The position numbers were made by a program, and so were the translations under genes. A DNA stretch of 38,428 nt from WS-11 sp964405235 (GTDB lineage: Bacteria > Eisenbacteria > RBG-16-71-46). The notes under the pieces were generated by a model. It made no database searches. It had not been told where the DNA came from and saw only the letters and a list, made by a program, of their open reading frames with translations. Shown here piece after piece: positions 16,494 to 24,306 of this stretch (position 1 is its first letter; every line of letters begins with the position of its first letter). Location: positions 1-38,428 of the forward strand of contig CAYONG010000010.1 in the NCBI GenBank assembly GCA_964405235.1, given 5' to 3'.

Positions 16494-19172
16494 ATGCCCC
16501 TTTCCGTCGGCACCAAACTCGGCCCCTACGAGATCCTCGGCCCCCTCGGCGCGGGCGGGATGGGCGAGGTCTACCGCGCTCGCGATTCCCGGCTGGGCCG
16601 CGACGTGGCCGTCAAGGTGCTGCCCGAGCATCTGGCGGCGACCCCGGAGCTGCGCCAACGCTTCGAGCGCGAAGCCCGCGCCATCTCCTCCCTCAACCAC
16701 CCGCACATCTGCACGCTGCACGACATCGGTCACCAGGACGGGGTGGACTTCCTGGTGATGGAGCACATCGAGGGCGAGACGCTGGCGGCGCGGCTGGAGA
16801 AGGGTGCGCTGCCGACGCCCGAGGTGCTGCGTTACGCGACCGAGATCGCGGACGCGCTCGACAAGGCGCACCGGCAAAGCATGGTGCACCGGGACCTGAA
16901 GCCCGGGAACGTCATGCTCACCAAGAGCGGCGCGAAGCTGCTCGACTTCGGCCTGGCGCGGGTCATGGCGCCGGCCACGCCGGGCGGCGGCTCGGGGGGA
17001 CTACCCGGGGCCGCGATGCTGAGCCACAGCCCGACCGTGAGCACACCGCTCACCGCCGCCGGGATGCTGGTCGGCACGTTCCAATACATGGCGCCGGAGC
17101 AGCTGGACGGGCGGGAGGCGGACGCGCGCAGCGACATCTGGGCGTTCGGGGCGACGGTGTACGAGATGGCGACCGGGAAGAAGGCGTTCGAGGGACACAG
17201 CCAGGCGTCGCTGATCGCATCCATCCTGAAGGAGCAGCCGCGGCGCATCGCCGAGCTGCAGCCGTTGACGCCGCCGGGGCTGGACCGGCTGGTGGAGCGC
17301 TGTCTGGCCAAGGACCCTGACGACCGCTGGCAATCGGCGCGCGATCTGGCGCACGAGCTGGAGTGGATCGCTCGGGCGGGCTCGCAGGCGGGCGTCCCGG
17401 CACCGGTGGCGGCGCGGCGCCGCGGCCGCGAGCGGATTGTCGGCGCGGCCGCCATCCTCTCGACGCTCGGGATGATCGCGTTCGCGGCCGGCTTCGTGAT
17501 GCGCGCTCCGGCGAAGCCCGAGATCGTGCGCTTCGAGATCAAGCCGCCTTCCGCGATCCAGTTCCAGGACGCGCCTCGCATCTCGCTTGATGGGCGAATC
17601 CTCGCCTACAGTGCCACCGACTCCACCGGCATCAGCCGGATCTGGTTGCGCCCTCTGGCGGGCACCACGGCGCAACCGCTCGCCGGGACCGAAGGCATCG
17701 TCCAGAGGCCCTTCTGGTCCCCGGACAGTCGCTACCTCGGCTTCTTCGCCAACGGCAAGCTCAAGAAGATCGAGGTCTCGGGCGGGCCGGCGATCACGAT
17801 CTGCGACGCGCCGACCGGCGCCGACGGCAGCTGGGGCCGCGACGGCGTGATCCTCTACGACGGCGGAACCAGCGATCCAATCAAGCGGGTCCCGGCCAGC
17901 GGGGGCGTGCCGGTCGCGGCCGCCCTGCCCGATACCGCGCTACATCTGGGCGTGGGGTGGCCGTGCTTCCTTCCCGACGGGCGCCATTTCGTCTACATGA
18001 TGATCGGTGACAAGGCGACCCTGCGGGTGGGAAGCCTGGATTCGAAGGATACGCGGGAGCTCGGCCCCGCTGAATCCCGAACGGAATTCGCGCCCCCCGG
18101 GTATCTGCTCTTCATGCGTGGTGGATCGCTGGTGGCGCAGGCATTCGATGAGCGCGCGCTCAAGCTCACCGGCGAGCCGTTCCCGGTCGCCGAGCCGGTG
18201 CGTGCCGGCCCCAACGGCGGCGGGGATTTTTCGGTCTCGCGAAACGGCGTGCTGGTTTATGCGGTGGGAGCGGGTCTGAGCGGCCGGCTCCTGTGGGTCG
18301 GCCGCGATGCCCGCCGGCAGGAGATCGGGGGGACGAGCAACATCCCCACACTGCTCAATCCGGCACTATCCCCCGACGCCAGGCGGGTCGCTGTCCGCGT
18401 GCTGGACCCGCAGGTTCGGACGCGGGACATCTGGCTGGTGGATCTGGCCCGCGGCGTGACGTCGCGCTTCACATTCGAGCCGAGCAACGAGAACCATCCG
18501 CTCTGGTCCGCCGATGGCGCCCGCATCCTCTACTTCTCCGACGCTTCAGCCGCCCGCGGGCTTCACATCAAGAGCGCGACCGGTGCGGGCGGCGACGAGT
18601 TGCTGCTCAAATCGAGCGACGATCTTGTGCCCACGGACTGGTCGAGGGACGGCCGCTACGTGATCTACGAGCGGGCTCCGGTCACCAGCCACAACGAGAT
18701 CTGGGCGCTGCCCACGTTCGGGGATCGCAAGCCATTCCCATTTCTGCAAGGACAGTTCAACCAGTATCAGGGACGGCTCTCGCCCGACGGCGAGTGGATG
18801 GCCTACATGTCGGATGAGAGCGGGCGTCCGGAGGTCTACGTGCAGACCTTTCCGGATCACGGCGGCAAGTGGCAGATCTCGACCGGGGGCGGGTTGGATC
18901 CGCACTGGCGGGGCGATGGCCGGGAGCTCTTCTACCTCTCCAACGACCAGCGGATGATGGCGGTGTCGATCCGGACCACGCCCGCGTTCGAGGCCGACGT
19001 GCCCAAGCCCTTGTTCCCGGTCCAGGTTCTGGTCCCCGGCCTGGGGCTGCGGACCCACTATGCGGTCACCGCCGACGGGCAGCGTTTCCTGCTCGCGGCG
19101 CCGCTGGGCAGCGAGACACTGGCGGGCACGCAGGTGGTGCTCAACTGGACGGTGGAGGCGAGGAGGAAGTAG
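16494..19172 (+). CDS. Membrane Ser/Thr protein kinase with TolB-like propeller (kinase 1)
   Basis: 892 residues. A complete PknB-type kinase domain occupies 1-290: glycine loop GAGGMGEVYRARD (19-31), lysine K41, HRDLKPGN at 132-139 with D134, DFG at 151-153 and APE at 200-202. A juxtamembrane segment and one transmembrane helix (about 315-337) lead to a beta-propeller with repeated TolB/WD40-like blades (FWSPDSRYLGFFA, LSPDGEWMAYMSDES) to the C-terminus, probably outside the inner membrane. The propeller likely senses a ligand or cell-wall state and controls the cytoplasmic kinase. The ATG at 16494 is chosen because the fold starts there; upstream in-frame sequence overlaps the amidohydrolase. 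Confidence 0.93.
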   Translation: MPLSVGTKLGPYEILGPLGAGGMGEVYRARDSRLGRDVAVKVLPEHLAATPELRQRFEREARAISSLNHPHICTLHDIGHQDGVDFLVMEHIEGETLAARLEKGALPTPEVLRYATEIADALDKAHRQSMVHRDLKPGNVMLTKSGAKLLDFGLARVMAPATPGGGSGGLPGAAMLSHSPTVSTPLTAAGMLVGTFQYMAPEQLDGREADARSDIWAFGATVYEMATGKKAFEGHSQASLIASILKEQPRRIAELQPLTPPGLDRLVERCLAKDPDDRWQSARDLAHELEWIARAGSQAGVPAPVAARRRGRERIVGAAAILSTLGMIAFAAGFVMRAPAKPEIVRFEIKPPSAIQFQDAPRISLDGRILAYSATDSTGISRIWLRPLAGTTAQPLAGTEGIVQRPFWSPDSRYLGFFANGKLKKIEVSGGPAITICDAPTGADGSWGRDGVILYDGGTSDPIKRVPASGGVPVAAALPDTALHLGVGWPCFLPDGRHFVYMMIGDKATLRVGSLDSKDTRELGPAESRTEFAPPGYLLFMRGGSLVAQAFDERALKLTGEPFPVAEPVRAGPNGGGDFSVSRNGVLVYAVGAGLSGRLLWVGRDARRQEIGGTSNIPTLLNPALSPDARRVAVRVLDPQVRTRDIWLVDLARGVTSRFTFEPSNENHPLWSADGARILYFSDASAARGLHIKSATGAGGDELLLKSSDDLVPTDWSRDGRYVIYERAPVTSHNEIWALPTFGDRKPFPFLQGQFNQYQGRLSPDGEWMAYMSDESGRPEVYVQTFPDHGGKWQISTGGGLDPHWRGDGRELFYLSNDQRMMAVSIRTTPAFEADVPKPLFPVQVLVPGLGLRTHYAVTADGQRFLLAAPLGSETLAGTQVVLNWTVEARRK

Positions 19173-19243
19173 CGGTGCGCTCGTCCGGGCCACCGCCATG
19201 CCCGGGGCGACGCGGCTTTCCGCCCCGCGCCGCAGCCATCGTG

Positions 19244-19249
19244 TAGAGT
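19244..19249 (+). promoter_or_regulatory. Candidate -10 element, leaderless kinase 2
   Basis: TAGAGT, 8 bases before the ATG at 19258, no Shine-Dalgarno. The 14-mer CCATCGTGTAGAGT ending here is repeated exactly on the minus strand upstream of DUF5674. Confidence 0.5.
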
Positions 19250-19257
19250 GGCCGGCC

Positions 19258-21945
19258 ATGGCGCTCGCACCCGGCACCCGGCTCGGACCCTACGAGGTCC
19301 TTGGGCCCCTCGGCGCGGGCGGGATGGGCGAGGTCTACCGCGCACGCGACAGCCGGCTCGGCCGCGATGTCGCAGTCAAGGTGCTGCCGCAGCATCTGGC
19401 CGCGACCCTCGAGTCGCGCCAGCGCTTCGAGCGCGAGGCGCGGGCGGCCTCGGCGCTCAACCACCCGCACATCTGCACCCTCCATGACATCGGCCGCGAG
19501 GGGGACACCGATTATCTGGTGATGGAGCTGGTCGAGGGCGAGACGCTGGCTCATCGGCTGGAGCGCGGCGCGCTGCCGGCCGAGCAGGCACTGCGCATCG
19601 CGGCCGAGATCGCCGACGCGCTCGACCGGGCGCATCGCAGCGGCATCGTGCACCGGGACTTGAAGCCCGGGAACGTCATGGTGACCCGCTCAGGCGCGAA
19701 GCTCATGGACTTCGGCCTGGCGCGGGCGACCGGCCTCGCGCCGGCCGGCGGGGAGCTCTCGCACACGCCGACCATGACCCAGCCGCTCACCGCCCAAGGC
19801 GCGATCGTCGGCACGTTCCAGTACATGGCGCCGGAGCAGTTGGAGGGGAAGGAGGCCGACGCGCGCACCGACCTCTGGGCGCTGGGGTGCGTGATCTACG
19901 AGATGGCGACCGGGAGGCGCGCGTTCGAGGGGGCGAGCCAGGCGTCGCTGATCAGCGCCATCATGAAGGACGAGCCGCGGCCGCTCGCCGAAATAGCACC
20001 GATGAGCCCGCCGGCGCTGGGGCGGGTCGTCCTGCGCTGCCTGGCGAAGGATCCTGAGGACCGCTGGCAGAGCGCTCGCGATCTGGCGCACGAGCTGGCC
20101 TGGATCCGCGATGCGGGCTCGCAGGCGGGGGCCGCGGCCGCGCGCGCGACCGGGTCGGGCCGCGCGGCGCTCCCCAGGAGCCGCGAGCGACTGGTGTGGG
20201 GCACGGCCCTGGCCGCGGTGGTCGTCGTCGCGCTCGCCGTGATCGTCGGGATGGGCGGCTTGCGGCCCCGAGTGGAGCAGGCGGTCAACCGTTTCTCGAT
20301 CGCGGCGCCGGACAACGTCACGATCAGCTCCGACCCGGTGCTGACCGTGCTCTCGCCGGACGGTAGGACGCTGGCGTTCGTGGCGACCGATTCGTCGGGC
20401 GTGAACCGCATCTGGGTGCGACCGCTCGAATCCATCGCTCCACGCCCGCTGGTGGGAACGGAGGACGGGTGGCTTCCCTTCTGGTCGCCGGACGGCCGCA
20501 CCATCGCGTTCTTCGCCGATACCCGGCTGAAGAAGATCCCGGTGGCCGGCGGTGCGCCCGAGGTGGTGTGCGAAGCCGCGGACGGCCGCGGCGGAAGCTG
20601 GGGCGAGGACGGGGTCATCGTGTTCGCGCCCGGCGCCGCGAGCCCGCTGTTCCGCGTCCCTGCGAACGGAGGCGAGCCCGTGCAGGTCACGAACCTGGAT
20701 ACCACGCGCTACGAGACCGGCCACCGCTGGCCGTGCTTCCTCCCCGGCGGCAAGCGTTTCCTGTTCGCGGCGCTGCCGCAACGGCAGGGCCAGTACGAGA
20801 TCTACGCCGGATCAATCGACGCGAAGGAACGGAAGCGGATCCTGAGCGCGGGCTCCGCCCCGGTCTATGCGGCTCCCGGACACCTCGTCTACGCCCGAGG
20901 ACAATCCCTGGTGGCCCAGCGCTTCGACGCCCGCAGCCTTGCCTTGCACGGCGAGCCGGTCACGTTGGGCGAAGCGCCGCCGCCCTCAGGCTACGACGGG
21001 GCCCCGAGGGCAACGGCCTCGAAGAACGGGATGATCGCCCACGTTGGTTCGGGGCTGCCCGACACCGAGCTGCAGTGGCTCGACCGGAGGGGCCAGCCGA
21101 TCGGCGAGATCCCTCTTCCGCCCGGCCGTTATGAAGGGATGTCGTTCTCGGCAGATGGGAAGCGTCTGTGCATCCAGCGCCGGACCTCGGCCTCCTCGGT
21201 GGATCTGTGGCTGGTCGATCTGGACCGTCCGGTCCCGACCCGCTTCACGTTCGGACCATCACAGAACGGTTTGTCGGTTTGGTCCCCCGATGGAAGCCGG
21301 ATCGCTTTCGGTTCCGACCGGTCGGGCAACTGGAACCTGTATCTCAAGGCCACCAGCGGGGCGGGCGAAGAGACTCCCTTGCGGGTCACGAACAGCCTGT
21401 TCAAGAACATCTCTCAATGGTCGCCGGACGGCAGGGTGGTCCTCTACTATGAGCCCGATCCGGAGACCGGCTGGGATCTGTGGCAGTTGCCGGTGGATGG
21501 TGACCACAAACCGGTCGCGTATCTCCGCACGCCGCACGACGAGGGCGGCGGGGTCATCTCCCCTGACGGACGCTGGATGGCCTACGTCTCCGACGAATCC
21601 GGCAGGAACGAGATTTACGTGCAGTCGTACCCCACCCCCGGCAGCAAGTACCAGGTCTCGACCGGCGGGAGCAGCGTGGGCACTCTGTTCCTCCAGTGGG
21701 CCCAGGGCGGCCAGGAGTTGGTGTACCTGGCGGTCGACGGGGCGGCGCTGATGGCCGTGGATGTGACGACGGGTTCGCAATTCCGGGCCGGCGCTCCGCG
21801 TCGGCTCTTCAAGCTGCGCCAGGACAATACCGGGTTCGCCATCACCCCGGATGACCGGCGCGTCCTGGTCGCCGCTCCGGCCGGCGAGGCGTCCCGCACC
21901 ACCGTGACCTTGGTGCAGAACTGGCCCGGGGCGCTCAAGCGATAA
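19258..21945 (+). CDS. Membrane Ser/Thr protein kinase with TolB-like propeller (kinase 2, paralogue)
   Basis: 895 residues with the same architecture as the gene before it. The kinase domain has GAGGMGEVYRARD (19-31), K41, HRDLKPGN (132-139), DFG (151-153) and APE (191-193); the transmembrane helix is at about 313-333 and the propeller from about 345. The first 80 residues are almost identical to kinase 1, and similarity falls in the propeller (LSPDGRTLAFVATDSSGVNR, FWSPDGRTIAFFA). This points to tandem duplication with a conserved output and a diverging sensor. The 85-base gap has its own promoter-like element. The stop TAA overlaps the frame of a GNAT remnant. Confidence 0.93.
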   Translation: MALAPGTRLGPYEVLGPLGAGGMGEVYRARDSRLGRDVAVKVLPQHLAATLESRQRFEREARAASALNHPHICTLHDIGREGDTDYLVMELVEGETLAHRLERGALPAEQALRIAAEIADALDRAHRSGIVHRDLKPGNVMVTRSGAKLMDFGLARATGLAPAGGELSHTPTMTQPLTAQGAIVGTFQYMAPEQLEGKEADARTDLWALGCVIYEMATGRRAFEGASQASLISAIMKDEPRPLAEIAPMSPPALGRVVLRCLAKDPEDRWQSARDLAHELAWIRDAGSQAGAAAARATGSGRAALPRSRERLVWGTALAAVVVVALAVIVGMGGLRPRVEQAVNRFSIAAPDNVTISSDPVLTVLSPDGRTLAFVATDSSGVNRIWVRPLESIAPRPLVGTEDGWLPFWSPDGRTIAFFADTRLKKIPVAGGAPEVVCEAADGRGGSWGEDGVIVFAPGAASPLFRVPANGGEPVQVTNLDTTRYETGHRWPCFLPGGKRFLFAALPQRQGQYEIYAGSIDAKERKRILSAGSAPVYAAPGHLVYARGQSLVAQRFDARSLALHGEPVTLGEAPPPSGYDGAPRATASKNGMIAHVGSGLPDTELQWLDRRGQPIGEIPLPPGRYEGMSFSADGKRLCIQRRTSASSVDLWLVDLDRPVPTRFTFGPSQNGLSVWSPDGSRIAFGSDRSGNWNLYLKATSGAGEETPLRVTNSLFKNISQWSPDGRVVLYYEPDPETGWDLWQLPVDGDHKPVAYLRTPHDEGGGVISPDGRWMAYVSDESGRNEIYVQSYPTPGSKYQVSTGGSSVGTLFLQWAQGGQELVYLAVDGAALMAVDVTTGSQFRAGAPRRLFKLRQDNTGFAITPDDRRVLVAAPAGEASRTTVTLVQNWPGALKR

Positions 21946-22117
21946 CCGCGCTCTGCTCCGCGAATACGAGACCGAGCTGGGAATCGACCTGTCCTTCCAG
22001 GGATTCGAGCAGGAGGTGTCGAGCCTGCCCGGCGACTACGCGGCGCCGCGCGCACTCGATGCCGACGCATGCGAGATGAAGCGCCTCGAGTTGACGCTCA
22101 CAGCGAGGACCCCATGA
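21944..22117 (+). pseudogene. GNAT acetyltransferase remnant with internal deletion
   Basis: The open frame reads LLREYETELGIDLSFQGFEQ, then EVSSLPGDYAAPR, then directly DADACEMKRLEL, and stops at 22115-22117. In a common GNAT subfamily the first blocks form the N-terminus (FREYAxxLGxDLxFQ, LPGxYAPP), and CxMKRLYV comes some 20-25 residues later, after the LLLA and GCVALRPL strands. Those strands are missing here, as are the N-terminal 15 or so residues and everything after MKRL, including the acetyl-CoA loop. There is no start codon. It is a decayed fragment whose stop overlaps the next start as ATGA, so residual translation could still feed the PhzF gene. Confidence 0.6.
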
Positions 22118-22929
22118 GGCTTCCCCTGTATCAGATCGACGCATTCGCGAGCGCCGTTTTCTCTGGCAATCCCGCGGCCGTGTGCCCGCTCGAGCGCTGG
22201 CTGCCCGATGCGACCATGCAGTCCATCGCCGCCGAGAACAACCTGGCCGAGACGGCGTTCTTCGTACCGCGCCCGCCCGCCGCCGTAGACGCGAGCGCGG
22301 GCGCCGGCGGGACCGATTACGACCTGCGCTGGTTCACACCCGAGACCGAGGTGGACCTGTGCGGGCACGCAACCCTCGCCTCGGGCTTCGTGGTGCTCAC
22401 GGCGCTGGAGCCCGCGCGACAGGACGTCACGTTCCACACCCGTAGCGGCCCGCTCACGGTGCGCCGCGAGGGCGCGGATCTCTCGATGGACTTCCCGGCC
22501 CGGCCTCCCGAGCGTTGCGATGCGCCGGCGGGGTTGAACGCGGCGCTCGGCGTTACGCCGCGCGAGGTGTGGAAGTCACGGGATCTCATGGCGGTGTTCG
22601 ACGCCGAGCAGGATGTGCGGGCGCTGGCGCCTTCGTTCGACGGCATCCGTTCGCTCGGTGTGTTCGGCGTTATCGTCACCGCGCCGGGACGCGAGGTGGA
22701 CTTCGTCTCGCGCTTCTTCGCGCCGCTCCAGGGCGTCCCCGAGGATCCGGTCACCGGCTCGGCCCACTGCACGCTCGTCCCCTACTGGGCCGATCGGCTC
22801 GGCCGACCACGCCTGCGCGCGCGGCAGGTCTCGGCGCGCGGCGGCGAGCTGCGGTGCGAGAACCGAGGTGCGCGGGTCGTGATCGCGGGGCGCGCGGTCA
22901 AGTACCTCGAGGGCGTGATCGAGGTGTGA
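22114..22929 (+). CDS. PhzF family isomerase/epimerase
   Basis: 271 residues, the normal PhzF length. The start at 22114 (GAGG upstream, family start MRLPLYQIDAF) is preferred over an ATG 45 bases earlier. Motifs: DAFASAVFSGNPAAVC (9-24), the catalytic glutamate E46 in NNLAETAFF, DLCGHATLASG, and the second-half pair DPVTGSAHCTL. The two-lobed diaminopimelate-epimerase fold is expected. Characterised members isomerise trans-2,3-dihydro-3-hydroxyanthranilate in phenazine synthesis, but no other phenazine genes are present, so the substrate is unknown. It follows the GNAT remnant directly. Confidence 0.9.
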   Translation: MRLPLYQIDAFASAVFSGNPAAVCPLERWLPDATMQSIAAENNLAETAFFVPRPPAAVDASAGAGGTDYDLRWFTPETEVDLCGHATLASGFVVLTALEPARQDVTFHTRSGPLTVRREGADLSMDFPARPPERCDAPAGLNAALGVTPREVWKSRDLMAVFDAEQDVRALAPSFDGIRSLGVFGVIVTAPGREVDFVSRFFAPLQGVPEDPVTGSAHCTLVPYWADRLGRPRLRARQVSARGGELRCENRGARVVIAGRAVKYLEGVIEV

Positions 22930-22960
22930 GGCGCGGGCCTCGTACACCCGCGCCCAGCCG

Positions 22961-23959
22961 TCAGCCCTTCTTCAGTCGCTTCAGGTCCTTCTTCGCGCCG
23001 TCGAGATCCGGCTTGAGCCGGATCGCGGTCTGGACCTCGGCCAGCGCTTCGGGCCTGCGGCCCAGCTTGTCGATGACCAGGCCCAGCCGCCAGTGCGCGT
23101 GGGCGTGGGTGGGCGCGTCGACCTCGGGCTCCATGGTGAGGTACTTGCGGAACAGGCGTTCGGCGCGTGCGGGTTCGCGGTCGTCGCCCATGAGCGTCCG
23201 CGCGGCCTGGTAGTGGGCTGACAGGTTGTCGGGCACCGCCCGCTCGGCCTCGGCAAGGATTCGGTCCATGTCCTCCCAGCGCTCGAGGTGGGCGTAGAGG
23301 CCGGCGAGCGCCGAGTACGCGGCGCTCCGTCCCGGGCTGATCGCCAGCGCCGCCTTCGCGTGCTCCTCGGCCTCGCCCCATTTCTTCCGCGTGTCGTTCG
23401 CGAAGAAACGGACCAGCGTCATGCGCACCCGGTAGCTGTTCGGTTCGGCCGCGAGCGCCTGGCGCAGCGCCTCTTCGCCCTGTGCGTCCTGCTTGTCCCG
23501 GAAGAGTAGCGTGGCCTGTGCCAACCTTCCGCGCGCGGGGTCGATGCCGACCAGTGCTTCGGCCAGGACGTAGGCGCGCTTGTCGTTGCCGCCCGCGATG
23601 CCCGGCGCGATCGAATAGAACTCGATTAGCCCCTCGTGCGTGTCCACGTGGCGCGGGTCTAGGGCGAGCGCCGCTTCGGCCTCACGCTTGAAGCGCTTGG
23701 CGAGTCCCAGGCCCTTGAAGGCGCCGGCGCGCTGCGCCATCGAGCCCACGCACTCGGCCACCAGATAGCGATGCTCCGCGCTCTGCGGGGCAAGCGCGGC
23801 CGCCCGCTCCGCCAGCGGCAGGGCCGCGGCGAAGTCGCTGGCGGCGAGCTTCATGCGGGCGAGCAGGTGGAGCGTGCCGGGGGCGTCGGGGCTGGCCGCG
23901 GCCTGTGCGTCGACCAGCACCTGCGCCCGCCGGTAGTGACGTTCATCCATGAGCGCCAC
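22961..23959 (-). CDS. Tetratricopeptide repeat protein
   Basis: 332 residues, GTG start at 23959 (an ATG follows at 23950). Nearly the whole length is TPR-like helical pairs, with typical A-P or P turns and small-residue positions, for example FAAALPLAERAAALAPQSAE, AEAALALDPRHVDTHEG, AEEHAKAALAISPGRSAA and ALAEVQTAIRLKPDLDGAKK. The C-terminus is lysine-rich (KKDLKRLKKG). TPRs bind partner proteins; no enzymatic domain is visible. The frame stays open upstream without a recognisable signal peptide, so the true N-terminus could be longer. It converges with the PhzF gene. Confidence 0.82.
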   Translation of the reverse strand: MALMDERHYRRAQVLVDAQAAASPDAPGTLHLLARMKLAASDFAAALPLAERAAALAPQSAEHRYLVAECVGSMAQRAGAFKGLGLAKRFKREAEAALALDPRHVDTHEGLIEFYSIAPGIAGGNDKRAYVLAEALVGIDPARGRLAQATLLFRDKQDAQGEEALRQALAAEPNSYRVRMTLVRFFANDTRKKWGEAEEHAKAALAISPGRSAAYSALAGLYAHLERWEDMDRILAEAERAVPDNLSAHYQAARTLMGDDREPARAERLFRKYLTMEPEVDAPTHAHAHWRLGLVIDKLGRRPEALAEVQTAIRLKPDLDGAKKDLKRLKKG

Positions 23960-24228
23960 GGGGTCGTCCGACGCGAAGGCGCTGGCTCCGCACGGCCAAC
24001 GCCGGCGGCCGCGGGTGCACCAGATGGGACAGCCGGCGCCGTCAGACCGGCCGCGGTGCCGCCGCCCGCAGTCGTAACTCCTTGCGGCGCGCCGTCAGAC
24101 CCGCCGCTGGACGCAGGGCACGCGGCCTGCTCTTGATCTCTGGCGAAGCGCGCGATGCCCGCGCGGCTAGTCGTTCGTCGCGTCGGCCGAACGCAACCAG
24201 GGCAAAGGGATCGGACCGGCGCGACACG

Positions 24229-24258
24229 AACCCCCGGCGGGGTGACCCGTCGGGGGTT
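24229..24258 (-). terminator. Hairpin terminator after the PPC-domain protein
   Basis: A 13-bp stem with one mismatch (24229-24241 with 24246-24258) and a 4-base loop begins 48 bases past the stop at 24307. G5-TT ends on both strands suit a bidirectional terminator. The rest of the 347-base gap 23960-24306 should hold the TPR gene promoter, which I cannot identify. Confidence 0.65.
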
Positions 24259-24306
24259 TCGATTCGTCACGAGGTGACGCGGCTGCGCGCTTTCGGGTGC
24301 GCCGCG

